Source of the DNA: Ottelia alismoides
Lineage: Eukaryota > Streptophyta > Magnoliopsida > Alismatales > Hydrocharitaceae
Direction of reading: 5' to 3'
DNA: 64,000 nt
NCBI GenBank assembly: GCA_037367405.1
Contig: JAZKJV010005550.1
Span: 310,001 to 374,000 of the forward strand
Numbering within the stretch: position 1 is the stretch's first letter; each line of letters begins with the position of its first letter. The position numbers and the translations under genes were made by a program. The notes under the pieces are model-generated. The model did not search any database, was not told the DNA's origin, and saw nothing but the letters and a program-made list of their open reading frames with translations. This document shows, in pieces, positions 11,017 through 22,498 of this stretch.

Positions 11017-12406
11017 TAGGGATGCAAACGAATGAATACGAATGCGAATTCATCTCATGCCATAACCATATTCGTATTAGTTTACGAATACGAATACGAA
11101 TACGAATGTTACACGAATGTAAAAAATCAAGATCCCTATCCTCAAAATATGAATACGGATACGGATACAAATCTTTTACGAACGAATGCGAATATCCAAA
11201 TGAATATTTCAATACAAAATTATAAATAGAGACGTACCTGATTATTTGGCAACCACTTCCACATAACTTCCATCCTATGACTTGAATATAAAATTTAACT
11301 TAATATGATAAGATAATATAATAACGAATATATCAATAAAAAGTTTTGAAGGAAACAAACAATATCTTGCAAAGTAATGATAATAAATTAAAGTTGTAGA
11401 TATAAACCAAAGCATAAGATGTCTAGAGTCACTTGCTCCCCTGCAGCAGCTCCAACCTCCTCAGCCTCAAGTTGAGCAAGTACTTCATCAATGAACTCTC
11501 CTACATTAGCTCAGTGATGTCAACAATCATTGGCTCCTTGCGCCCCTAATTAGTCAACATTTTCCCACAACCATAGAATCAAAAAATTCTAAATCAAGTC
11601 CAAAGAAAACACCAAGTTCAATTCAAACATTGACAAAGTTATTGTGCTGCACTCTGGACAGCATTGCCACTTCCCTCAACATCTTCTTCGGAGGTCAGAG
11701 GGTGGCAGTAGGGGGAGGTGGGGCTGGCGTAGGGCTGCATGCCCGCAAGGGGAGGCAGGGCTGGCAGAGGGAAGTAGGGTCGTGAGGGGAGGTGAAGGTC
11801 AAGGAGGCGGCAGTAGGGGGATGCGGAGGGCTGCAGAACCGTAATAGGAGGCGGAGGTCAGAGGGGAAATAACATGGGGATGCGGGGCTGGCAAAGATTG
11901 TGGGGTTACAAGGGGAGGCAGAGGTCAAGGGGGCAACAGCAAGGGAGGCGGGGCTGGCAGAGGGCAGCGGGTCGCATGGGGAGGCAGAGGTCAAGGGGGC
12001 AGCAGCATGGGGAGGCGGGGCTGGCGGAGGGCATCGGGGTCGCAGGCGGAGATGGTGATTGGCAGGGAGCAGCAGCAGAGCCGTGGGGATAAGGAGGAGG
12101 TCGCGGGTAGGAGTGGGGGGTAGCGGGCGGCAAGGGGACGTGATTTGGGTGATAAAATGAACCCTAAGTAATAAATTAATTTCAAAAAATTTATTTATAA
12201 AACAAATATTCGTATTCATAACCAGATTCATTTTTTTCTTATTCGTATTCACATTCGTTAATCCAAGATTCGCATTCGTGAAAATTATTTTAGAATATTT
12301 GTATTCATATTCGTATTCGCATGTTTTAGAAAAAATAAGAACCATATCCTCTTACAAATACAAACACAAACAAATACGAATATAACCGCATCCGTTTACA
12401 TTCCTA
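11017..12406. mobile_element. Non-autonomous hAT-like DNA transposon inside copia RT
   Basis: The termini are inverted: TAGGGATGCAAACGAAT at the left and, read on the other strand, TAGGAATGTAAACGGAT at the right (14 of 17 match). They are flanked by an 8 bp duplication, CCTACTAT (11009-11016) and CCTGCTAT (12407-12414), with one mismatch. An 8 bp duplication and a TAGNG terminus are typical of the hAT superfamily. Both subterminal zones carry repeated GAATACGAAT words in opposite orientation (about 11030-11215 and 12205-12385), the usual layout of transposase-binding sites. The middle has a G-rich minisatellite. On the minus strand about 11420-11500 a short coding-like run (EFIDEVLAQLEAEEVGAAAG) is visible, but I cannot assign it. 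No transposase is present. Confidence 0.85.
11690..12140. repeat. G-rich minisatellite in the hAT-like element
   Basis: Imperfect tandem units of about 65 bp built from GGGGAGGCAGAGGTCAAG and GGCGGGGCTGGCAGAGGG. The clearest pair is 11913-11976 and 11978-12043. The plus strand is almost free of C-runs and rich in GGG and GGGG, so strand asymmetry is strong. The long minus-strand proline/serine-rich frame across it (11695-12345) is a by-product of the repeat. Confidence 0.75.
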
Positions 12407-12414
12407 CCTGCTAT
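12407..12414. repeat. Right target-site duplication of the hAT-like element
   Basis: CCTGCTAT, directly followed by copia sequence (GGAGAACAACACTGG) that continues the interrupted reading frame. Confidence 0.85.
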
Positions 12415-12970
12415 GGAGAACAACACTGGATTGCAGTGAAGAACATTTTCAAGTATCTAAGACGGACGCAAGATTACATCTTGGTCTATGGAGATGGTGA
12501 TCTCCAATTCTTGGGATACACAGATTCAGACTTCCAGTCAGATATAGATGATCGAAAGTTGACATCAGGGTTTGTGTTCCTGTTGAACGATGGTGATGTG
12601 AGCAAGAGAAGCAAGAAGAAGGACACTACAACAGATTCAACAACAGAAGCTGAATACATTGTCGCATCGGATGCTGCAAAGGAGGCAGTGTGGTTGCGCA
12701 AGTTCATCCTGGAACTTGGCATAGTTTCATATGATACTCCCATTCCATTACTCTGCAATAACTCGGGACCATTTCCCAGGCGAAGGAACTCAGATGGCAT
12801 CAAAAGAGAAATTACGTGGAAAGGAAATAGCACATCATTCAGGAGATTCAAAAGCGTGGTGACATCATCATCACCAAGGTGGCCTCTGCTGACGACGTTG
12901 CTGATCCACTTAACAAACCTCTAACACAGAAGGTTTTCGACCATCATGTAATGAGTATGGGTTTAAGGAT
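12415..12970 (+). pseudogene. Copia RNase H and C-terminus of pol (C1)
   Basis: After the hAT-like element the frame continues with HWIAVKNIFKYLRRTQDY, GYTDSDFQSD (RNase H first acidic cluster, about 12517-12546), SKKKDTTTDSTTEAEYI (second acidic cluster with the catalytic Glu, about 12610-12660), and AKEAVWLRKFILELG. A frame change at about 12760-12790 displaces the C-terminal part. Its typical ending (DVADPLNKPL-like and HHVMSMGL) is readable in other frames to about 12965. RNase H would remove the RNA template and trim primers during cDNA synthesis. The polypurine tract follows directly. Confidence 0.85.
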
Positions 12971-12987
12971 TGTACCTGAATGAATCT

Positions 12988-13004
12988 GAGGGCTAGTGGG
13001 AGAT
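12988..13004 (+). other. Polypurine tract of copia C1
   Basis: GAGGGCTAGTGGGAGAT lies immediately before the TGTTAG start of the 3' LTR. The form AGTGGGAGAT|TGTT is the usual plus-strand primer position in plant copia elements. Confidence 0.8.
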
Positions 13005-14972
13005 TGTTAGCTATGTGAGCCCGAGGCGAACCATTTCAACAATAAATGTTATTGTAATGTTTGATTTATCAATAAAAGTTATTGATTCTTTTTCACTCCC
13101 TTTTTGAGATTAAATGAATGAATGAATGCACTACAAAGTCCCTCTGTACAATTAGGGTTATGTACCATGTCCATCTTAATAATCATACAGTTGTTGATTC
13201 AGTAATATAATCATAGAGGTTGGTGTTTGGATGAATATCTAAGGAGTTAGATTGAGGACTCATCAAGTATCGTCAAATGATTATTAAGAGATGATCTCCA
13301 GCCTGAGTAGGAGATGGCAATCCTTTCTCATTTGGGCTGATATCTGACCGACTTCTTGATGCAATTCCTCTGCATGGGAATAGAGATTCGGAGGTGTCAG
13401 ATTAGTTAGGTCAAATATTTTACTTAACGATATCGAGATAACTAAAGTCCTATTTTGTATACTGTCATGATATAGGTACGCATCCTCTGACCGAAGACAG
13501 ATGTGTTACAATATGTCTAAGTGTGTACATTTGGCAGACCAATAGGTTGATGACCTAACCAAGGTCTATACACTGACACCCTGGTGTGCATGCAAGGGCA
13601 TATGAGTAATACGATCTCTCAAAGGGATCATACAGGTTCTCTTATGAAATGGAAGAGAAGAGCTCCCTCATGAGGTATTGGGACTCGATCATATTCCATG
13701 CATGGTCGTCGTGCTTTGGAAGCATGACAAGAATTTGAAGGTATGATATATGCTTTTGGAAAGCATATGATCGATTCCAAATCGCAATGACCAAGAATGA
13801 GAAACTTGATGATAAAACCCTAAACATGACAGTGTAAAATTGATCTATATCTTCGGGTTGATCATAGGTCTTCCAGTATGTAGGATGTACAGGTATTAGG
13901 AATACCTGAGGGTGATGTGATCATAAACGATTGTATAACCATGACACTTCCATTCCGAGGGAGTGATCAAACAGGTCTAGACTTTAGTGACTCCTCTCAG
14001 TAGATAAGTAATCTGATCTTGGTCCAAGTGTTGGAGATTGATCTGAATGAGATTCAGATGCAATGATAAGATTAGATTTGCAACCTTGATTAAATCAAGC
14101 ATCTATTAGAGGTCCATGAGATCTGGATTTGAGATGTAATCTCAATATCCAAGTCACTATATGTGGAACAATACAATCTCCATGTCCTTATCTCCAAGTA
14201 TCTGCGGAGAAAGCGCATTATTCTTGAAAGTGTTCAAGAATAATTCCATTGTTGATTTATATCTAAGCATTAAGAAATGGACAATTAAAAGTGATTTAAT
14301 TATCATGAGTAATGTGAATTTGATTGATATTATTTTAATGCATGAGAATGATTATCCAATATAATTAAATGTGATCTAATTATTGTGGATATGAATAATG
14401 TGGATAGCACTATCCAATTATTCATGTATTTTATAAATGCGATTTATAATATAATAGAGAGAGACAATCAAGATTTATATTTCTTGATTAATTATTGATG
14501 TGATATGGATTCACATTGGATTACTTTTTTATTTTGGGATGTGAATGTGATTCACATATTTTGTAATGGCATGATTGCAATATTCACAAAATAATTATGA
14601 ATTGCTTTTTGTGAAATTATTTACAACAAGAGTTGTTGTAAATTTTTAGATATCATGAGATAATGAGATCTCATGATAAATTGAGGAGATGAACTCATCC
14701 ACCCATAAGGGTGGACGGCAACTAATCTTTAAGAGGAGAAGAGTGCCCCCCCTTTTAGGGGATGAGGTTACTCTCCTCATTATCTCAAGACTGGTCAAAG
14801 TGATTTGATTTTGAAATTAATTATGTTAATTTATAAATATCAATTAATTTAAATTAAATCATTTGTTGTTTTGTTTTTACACAACATTATTGCCGTTGAA
14901 AGAAACACAAATCAATCTCACCCATTTATTGTGTGGTGTCCATGGATTGGGATCCATGGACTCCCAAAACCC

Positions 14973-14979
14973 TATATAA
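14973..14979 (+). promoter_or_regulatory. TATA box of copia C1 3' LTR
   Basis: TATATAA followed by GAAGAGGCACC, 20 bp downstream of the palindrome CCATGGATTGGGATCCATGG (14940-14959). Same arrangement as in the 5' LTR. It could drive readthrough into 15000 and beyond if active. Confidence 0.65.
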
Positions 14980-15084
14980 GAAGAGGCACCCCTTGCTCTT
15001 CGAGTTACACAATTACGACGTCTCTCTCTCTCATTCTCACATCTACTCTACTCTCTCCCCTTGAGTTGTCGTCCACTCTTCTCA

Positions 15085-16104
15085 GCTATCGATCAAAAAG
15101 CATCCAAATATCTAGTGCTGCTACGAATATCTAGTTGTGGTAGTGATGACTATTATTTCTCCAGGTGCAGAGATTTCCTCTGTGATTACGGCGAATTGTT
15201 GTTCGCACTTTTTCGGGCCTCTTTCCTTTTTCGTGTTGAGCAACTAGTAATGAAAGCTCATGCCCTATCTTATTTCTCATAGCTCGACCACTCAAGTAAG
15301 ATGAAGTCAGTATACAAATTTGAGATGGAATTCGTGAATGTGTTAGCACGAGAAGGGAGGTGTGCGTGGTAGTAAGCAGAGTAGTCGAGGAAGGGTCAAA
15401 TATCTAAACTAAATGGAATAGTATCCTATTCCTGATCTGGCTTGTAGTGTAGGAATGTGGTCTCCTCCTAAACCGGCAAATCTCGGAACCTTTCATCGTC
15501 TTAGATGGTACTCAATGCTATCAAGATTTATCTAGTTTGGCTGTCGAGAAGTGGACTTTCATTACAAATTCTACTATAGATATAATAGTCATTGTAATTA
15601 TCAGTACCTTCTATCTGGGTGTCGACGAGGGATGAGACTAGAAAGCTGAAGTGAAGCAAGAAAAGAGTTGGGGCGATTATCCCAAATATGATGTTATCTG
15701 TATATCGCTCGTATCGAAGCCAGTTCCGGCGAGTGTTGACTCGCCACTAGTTGAACCTTCTTTTCATTTGTATGCATGTGATGTTGGAAGAAAATGCCCT
15801 CTGATTCTTATTTTGATAATATTCTCATTATAGTTGGTCCTTTCTTTTCTTCTCGCACTGAAGGTTGTGTCCGTCTATCCTACTATATATCTATATCTGG
15901 GCTCGTTAAGAAGAGAAGGAAGGCATTTCGACAATGAATTTCTTTTTTTCTATTTTTCTTTTTTATTCTCTTAATGTTTTGGGGCATCTCGACAATTATA
16001 TACCTACTAATCTGATGTCTACCCCGCCTCATATTATGTCGGAATGGTATTTCCTACCGATCTATGCCATTCTTCGAAGTATACCTAACAAATCAGAGGT
16101 GTAT
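15085..16104 (+). mobile_element. Probable nuclear insertion of mitochondrial DNA (NUMT)
   Basis: The copia LTR alignment breaks after CCACTCTTCTCA (15084) and resumes at about CTGCCATTGTG (16104), with roughly 25 bp of LTR lost. The inserted 1.02 kb has a base composition and wording unlike the LTR. Its last 160 bp encode a conserved part of plant mitochondrial cytochrome b. I cannot place the first 850 bp gene by gene. It may be mitochondrial intergenic DNA or a mixture. The insertion is younger than the LTR. Confidence 0.75.
15938..16100 (+). pseudogene. cob: Mitochondrial cytochrome b fragment
   Basis: The frame within 15934-16100 reads through [20 protein letters not shown], then an [17 protein letters not shown] block. 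That is the conserved region of cytochrome b around the PEWYFLP motif in the second half of the protein, part of the quinol-oxidation pocket. Two residues differ from the usual plant form inside this stretch (HLDNY for HPDNY; SEWYF for PEWYF). Homology stops at about 16100, where the copia LTR resumes, and starts abruptly at about 15938, so only about 54 codons are present. It is a non-functional nuclear copy. The assignment rests on the distinctive motif; the exact source species cannot be told. Confidence 0.85.
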
Positions 16105-16534
16105 CTGCCATTGTGTAGCTGCTTCGATGACTCTCGGGTCTCCATCTTCTTGGGTGCATCTCGCTCGTGAAGAAGGTGCTCGATCTCGTGAGATGAGATC
16201 AGGAGATCCATTGCTTGAATCATTGACTTGGATTGCAAGAAGCATGCGACTCATCCCCGCGCTCGCAAGCATCTCCTCCGACGGATCAGACTTGAGATAG
16301 GAGATCTCTTCTCTTAGAGGCTCGATCGCAACCACGCTACAAGAGGTATTACTATATCTATTATGTGGTTAGATGAAACGATCCAAGAAGTGTTCTTCGA
16401 TCATGTGGTTTCATCATTTAATTTTTTTTAAATTCCGCCGCACAGAGCAACTAGTGCGACTAGTCGCTCTAGATCATATATGATACCATCATCACGCTTC
16501 CGTGATGCGCTTAAGGATTATTTCATATCCTTCA

Positions 16535-17244
16535 CTCTCCTCATGAAACATAGACACAAACCCTAGGAGAGACACTCGAGAGACCGACTGTTCGACCGAA
16601 CTTCGATTCTCATCACATCTCCATGAAGAACTACCCTAGCACTGCTCCTATAATGAACCAATATACAGGAGCTTATGAAGAATTGGAGCATGTTTATGAG
16701 GATCACCATGATCGATCCAATTTTGAGTTGACGGTAACTCATGAAATATCTTGAACCATACAATGAGCCGAGTCGTATGCCTAAGGAAACCTTTTACGTC
16801 ACCAAAACTCATGAATATCAGAAGGTGTAATCAACATCCCCAGTCATCACTCATACTGCCATCAGGAATGAGCTCGCAATACCTAATCAAAGTAAGGAAA
16901 CTCCCCTGAGATGTGTCATGACCCTACAGGAGTGGGTTAATGTATAAGGTGATTCATCTGATGAGGAACCCATAAACACCATAACTTCCAGACTGGTTAC
17001 TCATGATAGGGAGAAGAAATCTGACCTTTCTCCTCCCAATGATCCATACAAAAACAAACCGACTAAGAAAGTCACCGTTGACCTTAGAAACTAGGTGACT
17101 CTTGAAGAATCCTCATTCCCCATCAGGTCCTAATGTGGTACACTAGGTAAGTGCAATCAGTACAACAATTATCAAAGGACACTTACCTTTAGTTGACAAT
17201 AGTTGGAGATCCTCTGCGTATGACTATTATTCTTCTCGGATGAC
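16535..17244 (+). mobile_element. Continuation of G0 interior after the copia insertion
   Basis: This flank resumes old gypsy-like sequence. Short coding-like runs appear, for example EPYNEPSRMPKETFYVTKT (about 16755-16810) and a segment with GDSSDEEP and LVTHDREKKSDLSPPN (about 16950-17045), separated by stops. The content is hydrophilic, like the linker zones of Athila polyproteins, but no catalytic motif is visible. It ends where an LTR with a TGATGAAT head begins at 17245. Confidence 0.45.
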
Positions 17245-18662
17245 TGATGAATTTGTGACTCATCACTCTAAAAGTTGAAAATAGAGCGTTGTTCTCGAGT
17301 AATTAGTTGCATATCTCTACTTATATTGCATAACTTGCATTCATGCATATGTAAACAATGTCCGCATTTTAGCATTCATGTTTGCATTAAATAAGGAGTC
17401 AAATTCACTTGTACATATTCACATGTATAATAGCTAACTTCACCTATTTGTATTTATTTCATACTAACTCCAAATCCAATAAAACAAACTCCATTGTGTA
17501 CATATAACAAACAAGAATAAATTAAAAATATAAAAAAATTTACTAACTTGAAATATTGACAAGTAAATCCAAAACCTAATTCTCAGATAGACATGCAAAA
17601 ATGTGCATATCTCTCTTATACATTATCCGATTTAGGTCCACTCACTTTTAAAGTAATATACATTCAAAGATATTCAAAACAAGACCAATTTCATAAAAAT
17701 CGGAGTTCATATGTGAAAGTTGGGTTTTGGGCCCCTATTGTATATTGTACATATTGACCAAACTAACCTTTATTTTTATCATTTTATTTTTTTAATTATT
17801 AAAAATCCAAAAAATTAGATTAAGCTGTATATATTTGTTTCATATTTTTTGTAATTTTATTTTGATTTAAAAAATAATAAAAAAACTGCAAAATATAAAA
17901 ATACAATATTTTATACATATTAGATACCACCCAAAAATGCACTTTGTAGATATGGTTTATTTTGGTTTTAGGCCTTCATGAAATTTGTAGATCTTGTCGA
18001 GATGAGTAACTTTCGTGTTAACTACTTTTTTATTTGACCTCTTTTGTTATTTCTTTGTAGTTTTTATTTACATTTAATTTTTGAATTTTCTGGGAGCGAC
18101 ACGTTGGAGCTCCTGGAGCCACCACGTATCAACCCCATTTTTATTTTAGTTATTTATTTTTACATTTTCTTTTTTAATTATTTATTATTTTTATTATTTA
18201 TTTATTTATTAATTTTATCTTACGTTATTTATTTATCGTAATTATTTTAATAATAATAATATTATTATTTTAAACCCATGCCATGTGGTCACCCATGCGC
18301 GCCACATGGCACAACCATCTTCCCCTCTTCCCTCCATCTTTTTCTCTCTCTCCTTACTTATTCTCTCTTCTATCCCCGCCATCCCATGCAACGTGGCCCA
18401 CTTGACCCTCTCTTCCCTTATTTTCTCTCTCCATCTTTCTCTCTCCTCTTGTTTCTCTCTCTTCTCCCACAATTCTCTCTCCCATTTTCACTCCATCTCA
18501 TGAGCGTTCCCTTTTCTTTCTCTCTCTTAAATGCTCCCTCATTTTCTCATGCACCCCCTGACCTGATCATACACCGTGCCCCTCGATCTCCCATTAACCC
18601 AACCACTTGCGCAACTGCCGCCCGCAAGACCCAGCCGTCATCTCCACCTCCTCCACTTCTCC
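17245..18662 (+). repeat. LTR of G0 (family C), truncated by copia A
   Basis: Begins TGATGAATTTGTGACTCATCA and is collinear with 59481-60800 of the G3 LTR. Shared phrases include TAGCATTC, CTAACTCCAAATCCA and the block AGCGA.ACG....CTCCTGGAGCC (18094; 60473). It is cut at 18663 by the start of a copia LTR, so its 3' half is not in this window. Pyrimidine-rich, CTCTCT-laden sequence at 18320-18500 gives long but low-complexity open frames that I do not call as genes. Confidence 0.7.
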
Positions 18663-21299
18663 TGTTGGACATGCAAGCCCACGGCGATCCATTATGCAAT
18701 AAATGTTATTGCGAATATCATTCCCTGATCTGAAATGAAGAATAGATAATTTGCATAATAGGTCCCTTGGTACAATTACGGTTATGTACCATGGCCATCT
18801 TGATCATCATACAGCTGTTGACTCAATTATTAAATCATAGAGGCTGGTGCTATGATGAATATCTAAAGAGTTAGATTGAGGACACATCAGGCACCTTCAA
18901 ATGATTATTTAGAGATGATCTCCATCCTGAGAAGGAGATGGTAATCCTTTCTATAAAGGTTGATATCATACCGGCCTCTTGATGCAGGTCCTCTGCATAG
19001 GAATAGAGATTCGGAGGTGTTTGATAAGTTAGGTCAAAGAGTTGACTTAACAAGATCGAGATAACCAAAGTACTATGTCGTATGATGTCATAACATAGGC
19101 ATGCATCCTCTGATCGGAGACAGATGTGTTACTATATGTCTGAGTATGTACATTTGGCAGACCAAAAGGTTGATGACCTAATCAAGCTCTATACACTGGC
19201 GCACTGGTGTGCATACAAGGGTATATGAGTAATATGATCTCTCAAAGGGATCATACATGTTCATTACTTAACCGAAAGACATGAGCTCACTCATGAGATA
19301 TTGGGAAGATCTAATTCCGTGCACGGTCGTCTCGCTTTGGAAGCTTGATTGGATTTGTAGGTTTGATATATACTTTTGGAAAGTATATGATCAACACCTG
19401 GGTATGATATATGATTTTGGAAAGTATATGATCGATACCAACTCCCAATGATAGAATGAGAAACTTAATGATAAAACCCTGAAGTAGACAGTGTAAAATT
19501 GATCTTATACTTCTTGTTTATTCTGGGTCTTCCAATATGCAGGATGTACAGGTATTTGGAATACCTGAGGGTGATGTGATCATAAATGGTTGTATAACCA
19601 TGACACTTCCATTTCTAGGGAGTGATGAAACAGGTCTGGATTTTAGTGACTCCTCTTAGTAGAGAAGTAATCTGATCTTAATCCAAATGTTGGACATTGA
19701 TCTGAATGTGATTCAGATTCAATGAGAAGACTAGATTTGCGGCCTTGATTTAATCAAGCATCTATGGGAGGCCCTAGATCTGGATTTGATATGTGATCTC
19801 AATATCCAAGTCACTATACGTGGAACAATATAATCGCCCTATCCTTATCTCCAAGTATTTGCGGAGAAAGCGCATTATCCTTGAAATAGTTGAGGATAAT
19901 TTCATTGTTGATATATGTATCCAAGCATTGAGTTAATTGGTATTTAAATGTGATTTAATTATCATGTTTAATATGAATTCGATTCATATTGTAAAGAGAG
20001 TTATCTTAGATAATTAAATGTGATTTGATTATCAAAGATGTGAATAATGTGAATGTGATTCATATTATTTGGGAACATAAGAATATAGATCCAAGATGAT
20101 TAAATGTGATCTAATTACCATGGATATGAATAATGTGGATAACACTATCCGTATTAATCATATATATATTATAAATGTGATTTATAATATATAAGAGAGA
20201 GAGAGAGAGAGCTATTTGTAATTTACATTTATTAATTAAATGTTGATGTGAATTAGATTCACATTGGACATTAAATTGAAAATGTAATTTACATTTTATT
20301 TTAAGTTGTCAATGTGATTCACAAATTTCTAATGGCAAGATTGCAATGTTCACAAAATATATTGGATTTCTTTTTGTGAAATAATTTGCAATAAAAGTTT
20401 TTGCAAATATTGGAGACAATCATGAGATAATGTAATCTCATGTAATAGGAGACAGACATCCACCTTCCATATAGGAAAAGTGGACGGCCACAATTCCTAT
20501 AAGGAATGTGGTGGTCGTCCACCCTCCTTATGGAAGGAGGCTTGCTTCCTTCCTATTTCTCTAATGGAGATTGATTTGATATAAATCAAATTATATTCAA
20601 TATATATTTGATTTTATTAAATTAATTATTGTTGGTTTCTACCAACACAAATCTTGGCCATTACAAGAAACACAAATCAATGTGAGCCATTGGATTTGTG
20701 TTGTCCATGCATTGAGATCCATGGATCCCAAAATATTATAAAAGGAGAGGCACCCCCTTTGCTCTTCTTTACACAATTAGAACATAAGTCTCTCTCTCTC
20801 TTTCTCTCTACACACCATCTCTCCTTCTCTCATGTGGACGTCCACCATGGATGCCCTAGAGAGATTCTCTATCACCGCAGCATCATCGTTATGTTGCCTA
20901 ACTGTTTGCTCGTGGATCTCCGTATCCTTCGGTGTGCCTCGCTCATGAAGAAGACGTTGGATCTCGTGTGTAGAGATCATGAGATTCGCTGCTTGGATCA
21001 TCAACATGGATTGCGAGAAGCACACGTCTCATCCACACGCTCGCAAGTGTCTCCTTCGTCAGATCGGACTTGAGACAGGAGGTCTCTTCGTTTAGAGACT
21101 CGATTGCAATCACGATTCAAGAGGCAACCCAAATACTTATTTGTGGTTTAGATTAAACGATCCGAGAAGTGTTCTTAGATCATGTGGTTTCATCACAAGA
21201 AAAATTTTAATTTCCGCTGCCTCGAGCAACTAGTGCAACTAGTCACTCCCGATCGCACACGCTTCCGTGATGCGCTTAAGGATCTAACCATATCCTTCA
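18663..21299 (+). repeat. 5' LTR of copia copy A
   Basis: Starts TGTTGGACATGCAAGCCC and ends ATATCCTTCA, followed by AG and a perfect primer site. It belongs to the same family as C1 but a different subfamily, closer to copy B at 22499. The TATA-like box is at 20734-20743. It includes an uninterrupted (GA)n run at about 20200-20220. There is no matching 3' LTR of copy A in the window. Confidence 0.85.
20734..20743 (+). promoter_or_regulatory. TATA-like box of copia A LTR
   Basis: TATTATAAAA followed by GGAGAGGCACCCCC, in the position of TATATAA in the other copies and after the same ATCCATGG element. Confidence 0.6.
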
Positions 21300-21301
21300 A
21301 G

Positions 21302-22498
21302 TGGTATCAGAGCTTTAGGTCGAATGTTTTGGATGCGATCCATAAATCAAGGACGACTTAGGTTCGTTAGGGTTTGCGGATTTTTTTATCGCATTTCATT
21401 TTCGCTTCTCTGTTTAGTGCTTATTTTTGTCCCTGTTTTAAATTATTTAAAAACAAAAATTGGATTTTGTTCCTCATTAAATAAGGAAACTATGAGATTT
21501 GAGTTTGTGTGATTTCGAATCCGTTTGCTCAATTTATGATCAAATTAGTGAACATATATCCACTGTTTCGGGGACTGCGAATCTTAACGTAATTAAAGAA
21601 TTAATTACGGATTTGAAACGTCTTGAAATGCATGCAAATCACTTAGGTTCTGTTGTAAATCAAATTAGCAAACTTTAGAAACTTACTTTACTTAATTTGG
21701 ATTTAAATTGATTGAGATATGCTCATTTTAGTAAGTGAGGGTCACTGCTGGAAATTACTTTCCTAATCAAGAACCTTATGATTGTCATTTAATTAATTAA
21801 TGAAATTAAATGATTTAATTTCCTGGAATAATTATGGATAAATATTTGTGAAATCTTTGATGATAATTATTTCCTTAAATGACATTATTTTAACCAATAT
21901 TTGATTAGATATGATCTAGATCACAATTGGTTACACAATTCACTTTCCGACAAACATGTTGCTAGAATAGGATTTGGTATTTGTTTAGTAAATCTCATTA
22001 TAATGTTAATAAAAAATGTTTTGATTATTATTATTATATGATATAATTTTGGTTGAAAAAAACCGATGATCATCTCAAGTACAAAGTGATCTATTTTGCA
22101 TTATCCTTTCCCGAGGCGGATATGGTGTCTAGTCAGGGAGCGTTGGGGTAGCAGGTTGCACCGTGTGTGGTATGTACCACTCCTGCCGGTACTAGCCATG
22201 ACAGTGGGTAGGGTCGGTATAATGCTTAAGAAATCATGATGTATTTCTAATTATTAAAATTCAAAATAATATGTATTTGAGATAATACCATAATTCAAGT
22301 AACAATAAAGATTATTTGTTGGATATTAATTGGATCATTAATTTAATATAATTAGATTAATTGGAATCCAATTGAAACTAAGACACTCGATTTTAAATAG
22401 ATGTGTTATTTCCCTTGGAAGAATTAATTATATGAATATAATTCATGATAATTAATTAGAATTTGAATATGATATGGAGGATCACATAAGTGACATCC
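21302..22498 (+). other. Primer site and partial leader of copia A
   Basis: TGGTATCAGAGC at 21302-21313 is complementary to the 3' end of plant initiator tRNA-Met. The leader is collinear with 25075-26337 and 5983-7113. It is cut at 22499 by the LTR of copy B, immediately after GACATCC. At the same point copy B's own leader continues with CATGGTCTCCCGTC (26338), which fixes the insertion point. Confidence 0.8.

Larger units (their letters stand above)
3431..16534 (+). mobile_element. Full-length, inactive Ty1/copia retrotransposon (C1)
   Basis: Both LTRs begin TGTTAGC and end ATATCCTTCA. Between them, in copia order, are gag, protease, integrase, reverse transcriptase and RNase H, with a polypurine tract directly before the 3' LTR. 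The element is 13.1 kb, long for copia, because of 2.55 kb LTRs, a 1.7 kb leader, a hAT-like insertion in RT and a mitochondrial insertion in the 3' LTR. Flanking five-base words are CTCGA (3426-3430) and CTCTC (16535-16539). Only three bases agree, so the target duplication is eroded or uncertain. Both flanks look like one older gypsy element, which supports a simple insertion. Many stops and frameshifts make it inactive. The clade (Tork/Angela-like) is a guess from the RT and RNase H wording. Confidence 0.9.
13005..16534 (+). repeat. 3' LTR of copia C1, with a 1 kb insertion
   Basis: Begins TGTTAGCTATGTGAGCCC and ends ATATCCTTCA. It is collinear with the 5' LTR except at 15085-16104, where about 1.02 kb of foreign sequence replaces a short LTR segment. 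By eye the two LTRs differ at several sites per 100 bp, so C1 is not recent. The TATA box is at 14973 and the shared hairpin at 13748-13768. Confidence 0.9.

Noticed and set aside
11695..12345. 216-codon minus-strand frame, Pro/Ser/Ala-rich
   Set aside because: It is the complement of the G-rich minisatellite in the hAT-like element. Open frames arise from the lack of TA-containing words.
15651..15833. 60-codon frame in the mitochondrial-like insertion
   Set aside because: Too short, with no recognised mitochondrial protein. It may be intergenic mitochondrial DNA.
3426..16539. CTCGA/CTCTC as the target duplication of C1
   Set aside because: Only three of five bases agree. It is kept as uncertain rather than claimed.
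18278..18733. 151-codon frame rich in Ser, Leu and Pro
   Set aside because: It is a translation of CTCT-rich LTR sequence and crosses the junction with the copia A LTR at 18663.
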